Shown here piece after piece: positions 56,632 through 64,000 of a stretch of DNA of 64,000 nt. The position numbers and the translations under genes were made by a program. The stretch is from Plutella xylostella (lineage: Eukaryota > Arthropoda > Insecta > Lepidoptera > Plutellidae): assembly GCF_932276165.1 (NCBI RefSeq), contig NC_063994.1, positions 3,658,001-3,722,000 on the forward strand, read 5' to 3'. The notes beneath the pieces were generated by a model. It had not been told where the DNA came from and did no database searches. It saw nothing but the letters and a program-made list of their open reading frames with translations. Positions within the stretch are counted from its first letter, which is position 1, and each line of letters begins with the position of its first letter.

Positions 56632-56768
56632 CTGGCCCTGTAGCACGGGGCGCTATTAAGACGTGACAAGAGTTCTCCGTCGCGCTCGCACTTGAGGCTG
56701 CGCGATGTGAGTGAGCGCGATGCAAAACTCTTCTCACGTCTTAAATGCGCCCTGTACTAGCCCTTCTG
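56632..56768. mobile_element. Foldback MITE, family 3 copy 2
   Basis: CTGTAGCACGGGGCGCTATT, AAGACGTGACAAGAGTTCTC and GAGGCTGCGCGATGTGAGTG are nearly identical to 26983-27121 in the same orientation, with the same inverted arms. Confidence 0.82.
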
Positions 56769-57357
56769 AATGGTCAAATTCTTGTCCTTATTTACCTCGT
56801 TTAACTGTAATAAACTGAGTCAATAGATTACGAATTGGATCTATTTAAACGTGAACTACGGCAGGTATTGTAAATTAGACACCGAGTTATCCAGTTAGCC
56901 AGAGCTAATAAACTTAATATGGTTAAGTACTGTCAAGGAATCGCATGTGTACCAACACACACACTCCGACGACCAGTCGCACACGAGAGTTTTGTTTTGA
57001 AACAGGGAATTCAGAGATTTCCCTGTTGGTACATCGGATATTGGAAAAGTCATCATAGCGGGAAGTTAGTTGGGCACCAAACTGGCAACCCTGTTGGTTC
57101 ACACTAAACGATTTTAGTCTAGGCATGGGCTAGCGGCGATGTTACTTGTCTTTGAGCTGAAATTTTCGTCAATTAATCCTTTTTAATCTGTTGTTAAGCT
57201 ACTTAATTTCGATTGCAGTAAAAGTTTCACACTCGCCATTCTGAGCGGAACGATTCTGTTATCGATAATGCTGTCCAATAAAATCGATACTATTCGTTGA
57301 GTATCGATACTTTTGTGTTTACTTCTACTATCGATAGGCTTATTACGTCTACCGAGG
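56769..57357. other. No gene; cluster of ATCGAT motifs
   Basis: TATCGATA or ATCGATA motifs occur four to five times between 57258 and 57338. This could be a DREF-like site cluster or a short repeat; nothing else supports a promoter. Confidence 0.35.
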
Positions 57358-57512
57358 GTCAAGTAAAGGTTTGATAATTTGTTGAAAACAATAAAAGTTT
57401 ATATAAAAGCGGCACCTCTTGCGGAAACTATCATGAAACTTTGTTTGCAGATGACAGAAGAAAACCTAAACTTTTTTCTTTTTGTAAATTGCAGAACCCA
57501 TACTAGAAGCTT
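57358..57512 (+). repeat. Dispersed repeat, family 4 copy 2
   Basis: GATAATTTGTTGAAAACAAT, GCGGCACCTCTTGCGGAAAC, AGATGACAGAAGAAAACC and TTGTAAATTGCAGAACCCAT follow the order of 43872-44034. Confidence 0.6.
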
Positions 57513-58387
57513 CGCTTATGTCTAAAACCATTAAATAATATTGTAGCGATAGTGAACGCCTACTTATAAACTAAAAATGGTGGCCGCGACCGTTGGACTT
57601 GGTGCGCTAATTGGGGCGTTTTCAGGACACTGTCCTGGCCGCTAGCCTCCCCTGATTTATACCTATGAAAAGGAGTAAATATGAAATTGTGGGAGAGCAA
57701 GATATGGGGAGTGCTTGTGGACTGGACGCAACGGTTCTTTTGAAATAGTATTTATATCTATACCCTTATAGCGGACTCCTAGCCACTAAATACCGATAAC
57801 CAACAAATGCAGTGGCGTTGGGGATGTGCTACCAGCTTCGCTTCTCCTTATACTTTTGTGATTTGTGTAAATATTCAATTTATTTCAATACCGATACCAG
57901 TTTGTCAATGTGCATGATAGATCTAGATAACTTGATTATACATTTTAATACCGCAATCTAACACCGTAAACTAATAACTTTAATATTCTGCACAACTATT
58001 TTAGTGTGCAATATAGTAAAATAGTCAACTTTGGTTTATTTATGTCCATGCATTTATAATGATGTTGTCAAAACTTCATGTCGGATATTGGATTATCACG
58101 GTCAACCCGACGCCACAGCAGCTGCATAATTGTAACATGTAAACTTTTATACCGCAGCTGCCGCTACACGGGTTCGTTATCGACGTAGATTAACGTCACT
58201 AGGTATATCGCGATTCGCCATAAATGTGGTTGGTGGAACGCGTATAAACGAGTTTATCGACGTCGATAACGAACCCGTGTGTGACCGAAAACAGAAGAGT
58301 GTTATAACTTTGTGTATCTTTACATATGTATGTCTTAGGCCGTGCCTGCAATGAGACTAAATGCCTTCTACGGTTTGGTCAACATCA
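57513..58387. other. No gene; inverted CGACGT pair
   Basis: CACGGGTTCGTTATCGACGT near 58166 and its inverse ACGTCGATAACGAACCCGTG near 58258 form a perfect 20-bp inverted repeat about 112 bp across, a probable small MITE or foldback. The rest is unremarkable. Confidence 0.5.
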
Positions 58388-58524
58388 GGAGGCGTCACTC
58401 TATATGACGAAAACTAAGTTTCGGAGCGCTGCTGCACGAGTCACGACTCTTTCTCGTTGTATTAAACGTGCCGATTGCACGACAGCTCTCGTTCGATCGT
58501 TTTTCGTCTGTATAGAGTGAACCC
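58388..58524 (-). mobile_element. MITE family 2, inverted copy
   Basis: AGGCGTCACTCTATATGACG opens it and the inverse of TATAGAGTGAACCC closes it. On the - strand the interior reads GAGAGCTGTCGTGCAATCGG and AGCAGCGCTCCGAAACTTAG as in the 49.6-kb copy. Confidence 0.8.
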
Positions 58525-59444
58525 GCTGTACCTTATCTTTGACTTGGTGCAAGGCACTGCTCGTCAGGCGTGGCAGTCAGACACAATGGGACAATATCCG
58601 TGACCACTGCGCGTGAAATATGCTCTTTCTCTGCAAAATGTAACTCCCTTTAGCATTGTTTCATTTAAAAAGAATCAAATGAGTTTTGCAAAGCTGCCTT
58701 CGGTTTTGACGGGCACAGTTCTAGAGAGTTCAGTGGTATTGTACGAATACTAAGACTTTTGCAGCGTGTATTTATAAGTCGGGAGACTGATAAAATTATC
58801 AAATAACCCTCCCTTTTTCTATGCAAGTCGGTATCAGGTGAACTCTGAGAAAGAAAACGATCTGATCTGAATAAGAATTTATCATATTTTTGGCTATTTA
58901 TTAATGTATTACATGAGAATGATCACGATATCTCCTACACATAACCTTTAAACAGATATTGTGAAACAAGCTGTAAGAGGGCTTAATAGAGCGACAAGTG
59001 CAGTTATTTCCCTGACTGTTAATACGATACCTCTACATAAAATATATATGTAGTATTCATGGATATTTCAGTTGGTAATAATTCACGGTTTTTCCAGAGC
59101 GGAACTCAAAAATTCGCTTTCACACAGAATAAAAGGACAATGGTCAATTACGACCACGAGTTAAAATGTTGAAGTATTACTTGTTGTACCATTGTACATT
59201 TCAACCCTAGGGCTGTCATGAAAAGGAAATAAAAATTATAAAGAAAGGCCTCTGACAAATTGATGCAATTTTCGCTATTTATGCAATCCGCATTTCTATG
59301 GTTCACAATTCTTTCTTCTATTTGCAGAATTCTTTTCTCACTCCAATGGGTCAAGTTTCAAGTTGTAAGAACTTTTCAGCATCCAAACTTTAAATACGAT
59401 TTTTGCCAATTCAACACCCATTTACTTAATTAAAAATTTAAAAA
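58525..59444. other. No gene recognised
   Basis: AATAACCCTCCCTTTTTCTA then TGCAAGTCGG near 58800 resembles the CCGACTTC-type dispersed repeat; otherwise featureless. Confidence 0.4.
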
Positions 59445-59560
59445 AATATTTACTTATGTTTCTAGTCGGTAATATTCAGATGTGCTGATATAAATGTAAT
59501 TCAATATTGCAGACAGCTATTGTCTGGAACTTTTTCATTGCCCGCGAGAGTACTATCCCA
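59445..59560 (+). repeat. Dispersed repeat, family 5 copy
   Basis: CTAGTCGGTAATATTCAGAT, AATTCAATATTGCAGACAGC and CTGGAACTTTTTCATTGCCC parallel the sequence at 48050-48165. Confidence 0.6.
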
Positions 59561-60969
59561 GATCGAAAAGAGCAAGTGATTGATTAAACGAATGAATGAA
59601 TCCACGTTATCAGGCCCCATTCAGTAGTCAATTGATGAAAGAATTGTAACAAAGCGTTGTTTGCGCAACAATAGGGATACATTACCTGTCTGGGTCATGA
59701 TTATACATGGAAGGTTGTGTATGGATCAAATGGCGTTTTTAATGGGATATCATTGTAACATGTTTATAACTCTATCGAAAAGATTGGTATGTGTCTCTGT
59801 CTATATATACTTCCGTCTGTATAGTGGGTAGAATACGTTAGAACGTACCTATTAGTACTTTAAAAATAATATGTTTATGTATATATTTGCCCTATCATTA
59901 ATAACAACAGTTAGTGTTGTTTCTAGGTTATTAGAACGGAAACGATTAGGACCTAATGTATTTTGAAGATGCACTAGAAAACCGTATGTATTTAAAGTAG
60001 GTTTACATACAATTATATACGCTGGTTTTCATAAAGTAAATGAGATTATACATTGTTTTTGATTGCATTACAATTAAATATATCTAGAGGTAGATATACA
60101 AATGCACCAGAACAAAATTAGCTCAGAATAAACCCCAGAGACATCCCCTTTCGGCTAAACATAGAATATTTTTGCAGAAATATTATAGAAACTTACATTG
60201 TATACAATATATTGAATAGACTCAATTGAGCTTCACATCGTAAAAGTCAGTATTTATAGGCAGTATTTTACTGCAGTCCTACAACATCGATAATAAAGAC
60301 ATTACAATTTGACGCCGCTATAAATTCCTAAAATAGTTTTAATAATCAATTAACTTATGCTATATACCTACTTATTGTATCTAACTGGGTACAATATTAA
60401 ACAGTTATACCGTAGGCATATGATATAGTTATGTTCGAACTCTAACTAAAATAGTCATAAGTGCCTGAGGTTTCTCGAGTAAACTTTATTTTGGTGGGGA
60501 ATCTCATCAGGTCAGGCCCCTATCGCGAACTCATTTGTACCTACTTCTTAAATGTTACTTCGTTTTGATTTCGCGAGAGGGCCCCTGTGAGGTTATAGTT
60601 GTCAATACAAGTTCACGATAGGGAGCCAGGGTACTTGCCTCGACCCGCGTACAAGATATAACTAGTAGATCGTTTCTAAGACCTACAAAATATACCCGAA
60701 TTGTGAATTACTGGTAACTATAGTATAGTGGGAAGCCGCTGGATGCAGATGGCGGTCGACCGTCCAACAGTGGACTATAGAAGAGAGAGATATTATAGTG
60801 ATAGGAATGGTAAATGAAAGAGTTAAAAGTTAAATGAAGTAGCAACGAGTGAGAATTGATTCATTTAACTGAACGGAGCGGGTTAAATGGTGCGGCCGGC
60901 GGCAATCAGGGCTCACCCATTGTTAGACTGGTGTGGATGTGCCGTTTTGTTATGGTGGACTTTAACCTT
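59561..60969. other. No gene; weak retroelement tail near 60.73 kb
   Basis: GGGAAGCCGCTGGATGCAGA, TGGCGGTCGACCG and CCAACAGTGGACTATAGAAG (about 60731-60785) resemble an RTE-type 3' end. The rest is AT-rich. Confidence 0.35.
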
Positions 60970-61164
60970 AGATTAACAATATACGAACAAGAGGGTCACA
61001 TACAAAAACAAAGCAAAAACTAACCGAATTTTGTTTACTGTTGAACCTAATGACAACCATGAATAAAGTGAGAAAACTTCTAACACAACTAATTCAAAAT
61101 AGTTCTCAGCTGTAGAAGTGGGGTGGTATTTGTCGAGACGTTTCTTTTGAACTGACACTCCATC
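60970..61164 (-). mobile_element. MITE-like TIR repeat, family 1 copy D
   Basis: AGATTAACAATATACGAACA at the left and TGTCGAGACGTTTCTTTTGA then CTGACACTCCATC at the right match copy A in the same orientation, including AACCATGAATAAAGTGAG. About 195 bp. Confidence 0.72.
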
Positions 61165-62198
61165 ATTTAGGGCTGATTTTTCAATGGTCACATTACAATA
61201 CTTTACATACAAACATTCAGATGTGACAGCAACAATTTTATTCCTCAGATAACACTTATTTGACTAAAAAATCTGCCCTTAATACGATAAAATATGGATA
61301 TTTATATTTACACATAATATTGACGACGTATCCATAGCAGATGTTCCAAACTTCACATGAATAGGGCTAATAACGACAGATGCTCGGACCTCGATCATAA
61401 CTAAGAGCTTACTAATAAATTCATACAAACTTAAGCCATTTTATACCCACTGGGATGACCGAAGACAGTAAAATTATTAATTGGCAGCACCCCAATTGAT
61501 TGAGAATTTGACTAATCGGATTAAATTTGTGGTCTAGCTACTGAATCAACTTCAGTGATATTTTTAAGTCCACCGAAAGAAGCGTTTTAAGTACGACTTG
61601 TGACCCAGATTGTCACTGCAAATTACGAAATAAATGGCCGGTTTTGAATGTGAATCATTCTGATGATAATTGATATCGTCTCCCATTTCCATATCAAACA
61701 ACGACATCACATTAACTTCACTCCTCACGTCAGGAATATGTTCCGTCTTTTCAAGCTTTTCGTGTAATTCAGTATAATTCTTGAGAGAGATAAATGATAA
61801 TATCTTACTCCCTTACATTAGCACACGGCGGAACTCACTTACTTCCATTTAGAGCACCCTTTATATCTTCTTCACTCACATCCACCCTGTATAATTATCT
61901 TCCTCGCTTTACTTCGAATCATGAGATTCCGCATAATTAAGTCAAAATTTCACACAGAGAATAAATCAAAGTAGTATTGTTTTAGTATATAAATAGATTA
62001 CCTACCGTGTGTGGCACAATCATAAAAGGCTTATTTAATGGTTCCTCTAAAATTCCTAAAACTAAGTTCGTTTTTAATGCCCCCATTAAAACTACCGTGC
62101 GTGTCGGCCGACAGTGTTTATTTTAAACTCTTCCCTCAAAATAGCTTTAATTGCACTCGCTATTCAAAGTTCTAACTTATTGTGTTTCTTTGTTACAG
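61165..62198. other. Sequence upstream of the Kekkon-like exon, ending in a 3' splice site
   Basis: No repeat recognised. The segment ends in TTGTGTTTCTTTGTTACAG, a good polypyrimidine tract and AG at 62197-62198, so it is intron at least at its right end. I see no promoter close to the coding exon. Confidence 0.6.
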
Positions 62199-62212
62199 AA
62201 TACGCGGTTTGA

Positions 62213-63665
62213 ATGAAGAAAATGGGTGGCTTTAACGTGGCGTGGACCGCCTCTCTCACCTTGCTCCTCTTGTCTCGAGCTTTTTGCGAAGATTTCACGG
62301 CCAACTGCCCGAAGGAATGCAACTGTGTCTGGGCCAGCGGCAACAAGCAGGCCGACTGCTCCCGAGGAAAGTTCACAGAAATCCCAAAAACACTGAGCAC
62401 CGACATCCAGATATTGGATTTAGCCGAAAACGATTTGTACGAAATATCACGACACGCCTTCGATGACGTGCGACTCAACAATCTCAAAAAACTTATATTG
62501 AAAGATTGCAAACTTCTAAACATTCACAAAGATGGTCTCAGCGGTCTTGTGATAATGATTGAAATAGATTTATCCAAAAATGATCTCAAAACTATACACC
62601 CTGACACTTTTAAAGAAACATCCAAAATCAGATGGATCTTTCTAAACGACAATCGCATCGAGAAATTAGACGATGGCCTATTTAACAATTTACCCTTTCT
62701 ACAGAAGGTATATTTACATAATAATCATATTATGCAAATTGGGGTTAAGACATTCATGAATGTTCCGAAACTAAATCATTTGCGATTAGACGGCAACAAG
62801 CTTGAGCATTTGAAAACAGACACCTTGGGTGCCCTCACGTCATTATCAACTTTAGACGTCCACGATAACCCCTGGCGTTGTGATTGCTTTCTCCAGCCAT
62901 TTAGAAACTGGGTTATCAGCAAAAGATTAGCAACAGTCCCTATAAGCTGCGCGGAACCGGCCAAAGTCCATGGAAAAGTGTGGAAAGAGCTGGACTCATC
63001 AGACTTCGCATGCAAGCCCAGCATAGCATACCCACCTGCAGGCACAAAGATGAAATCATCAGATACAAACATAACACTATCGTGCCAAGTAAACGGGAAC
63101 CCTCTTCCAGAAGTGAGTTGGGTACTGAACTCGCAAATAATCGACGGCTCATATAGATATCAAGGTGAACTAAAGTACTATTTAACTCAGAACAACTTTG
63201 ACTACAGCAAATGGGTGAATCTGACAATAGTGGACGCAAGCAGCGATGACAATGGTGAATACTTATGCGTAGCCAAGAACCCGGGTGGTGTTGAAGAGAG
63301 AAGCGTGGACGTTGCTATCGCGCACGTGCCACCAGGCATCGTCATCCCCAGCGGTATCAACAGTAACATGATGCCCGTTCTCATCGGAGTCTCTTGCACT
63401 GCCGCAATACTGTTGATAATCCTGGTGATTCTCTGCTACTGCTGCTGTAGAAGAAGAAGTAATGAGAAGAAGAAGGCGAATGCATCCAATGGGGAGGCGT
63501 TGATAGAGGGGTCGGTGATTCCAGAGATGGAGAAGAGTTTGATTTCCGCCGTGAACCCGGTGACGAAGCCGCCGCGACGGTACGACGTGCCACCCTCCAT
63601 CACCAGTGGGGGCACGGAGATGTCGGAGCTGAACAAAACGTTGCTGGACAACGACTCTATTTCTG
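62213..63665 (+). CDS. Kekkon-like LRR-Ig transmembrane protein, main coding exon
   Basis: The exon runs 62199-63665, with the ATG 14 nt inside the acceptor. Residues 1-25 are a signal peptide (core SLTLLLLSRAFC). The LRRNT cap has Cys 32, 36, 38 and 49 in the CPKECNCVWASGNKQADC form. Six LRRs span about 64-208, and the LRRCT is NPWRCDC... to Cys 267. A single Ig domain follows (Cys 291 to Cys 352 in DNGEYLC), with N-glycosylation sites NIT 286 and NLT 336. The transmembrane helix is about 386-409, then a CYCCCRRR stop-transfer and the start of a cytoplasmic tail. This order and the CxW...GK..AxC LRRNT are typical of Kekkon proteins, neural and EGFR-pathway-associated surface proteins of insects. 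The frame leaves at the donor CTG/GTACGT (63665/63666) in phase 1, so the tail continues in a later exon outside the window. A second Met lies at 62222. Which Kekkon paralogue (1-6) is not decided. Confidence 0.93.
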
Positions 63666-63789
63666 GTACGTATTTAATTCTGTTTAACTGTTTGTCCACC
63701 AACCCGCACTAGGCCAGCGTGGTAGTCTAGGCAGAAAACCATTCCTTAATTGGCGTGCCCAGCAGAGAGACGTGATGGGTCGTGATTTA
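63666..63789 (+). mobile_element. Intron start with SINE 3' fragment
   Basis: After the GTACGT donor, CCACCAACCCGCACTAGGCC (63694 on), AGCGTGGTAGTCTAGG and GACGTGATGGGTCGTGA match the core and tail of the 5S-type SINE at 25.7-26.1 kb. It lies only about 28 bp downstream of the splice donor. Reading through the donor would append about 15 residues ending TNPH from this SINE. Confidence 0.8.
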
Positions 63790-64000
63790 TTTATTTATTT
63801 ATTTATTAGTATTAGGGAAACAGACAGTATCATAATACAATAAATTAAAGTTCTTAATTAATACATAGACCAGTAAAGTTTCCACTATTAGATAGAACTT
63901 AAACTAAGGCAATAAGTTAATTATTAAAAAAAAAAAAATATTAACAAAGTTGTAAATACAAGTACTTTTTACCAAAACAGAAACTAAATTACATCTAAAA
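63790..64000 (-). mobile_element. Probable retroelement 3' tail in the intron
   Basis: A (TTTA)n run at 63787-63810 followed by GTATTAGGGAAACAGACAGT and AATACAATAAATTAAAG looks like the inverted 3' end of a LINE with an (AAAT)n tail. The body runs off the window. Confidence 0.5.

Noticed and set aside
62164..63702. Several minus-strand frames opposite the Kekkon-like exon
   Set aside because: They are antisense shadows of a strongly supported coding exon.

Overview
The window is eukaryotic and looks lepidopteran (moth or butterfly). It is AT-rich, has spliced gene structure, and carries transposon types I recognise from that order: RTE, PHD-finger-ORF1 and other non-LTR retrotransposons, short Helitrons with TC...CTAG ends next to (GTCT)n, tRNA-headed and 5S-rRNA-headed SINEs, and many TIR/foldback MITEs. 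There are no prokaryotic features, no CRISPR array and no convincing free-standing tRNA or rRNA gene. Family names below come from motif recognition, not from database searches.

Only one host gene is secure. It lies at the right edge on the + strand: a Kekkon-like LRR-Ig single-pass membrane protein whose main coding exon runs from a 3' splice acceptor at 62198 to a 5' splice donor at 63666. The acceptor lies 14 nt upstream of the ATG, so the 5' UTR must begin in an upstream exon. Much of the left 62 kb could therefore be a long 5' UTR intron of this gene, or intergenic DNA. A sequence matching a recursive (ratchet) splice site, a T10 tract followed by TTCCAG and GTAAG, sits at 43139-43160 on the same strand and favours the long-intron reading.

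Region by region: 1-1.64 kb is a dead RTE retrotransposon on the - strand. 1.7-10.3 kb is mostly AT-rich sequence with one TIR repeat. 10.3-12.4 kb is a TIR element with clustered subterminal motifs that contains a broken RTE copy. 12.4-21.6 kb has few recognisable repeats and some weak exon or promoter candidates. 21.6-22.0 kb is a SINE with perfect target duplications. 23-29.7 kb is dense in small elements, including a four-level nest (SINE in TIR element in Helitron in MITE). 29.8-40.2 kb holds three non-LTR retrotransposons with long readable frames, separated by a degenerate repeat that was hit by a MITE. 40.5-61.2 kb is a mosaic of hAT, Harbinger-like, foldback and Helitron elements in otherwise featureless DNA. 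62.2-63.7 kb is the Kekkon-like exon, and the intron after it starts with SINE and LINE fragments.

The genes do not form a pathway. The interest lies in the transposon stratigraphy, a retrotransposon whose ORF1 and ORF2 are fused in frame by a deletion that removed the endonuclease, and possible intron-processing signals.
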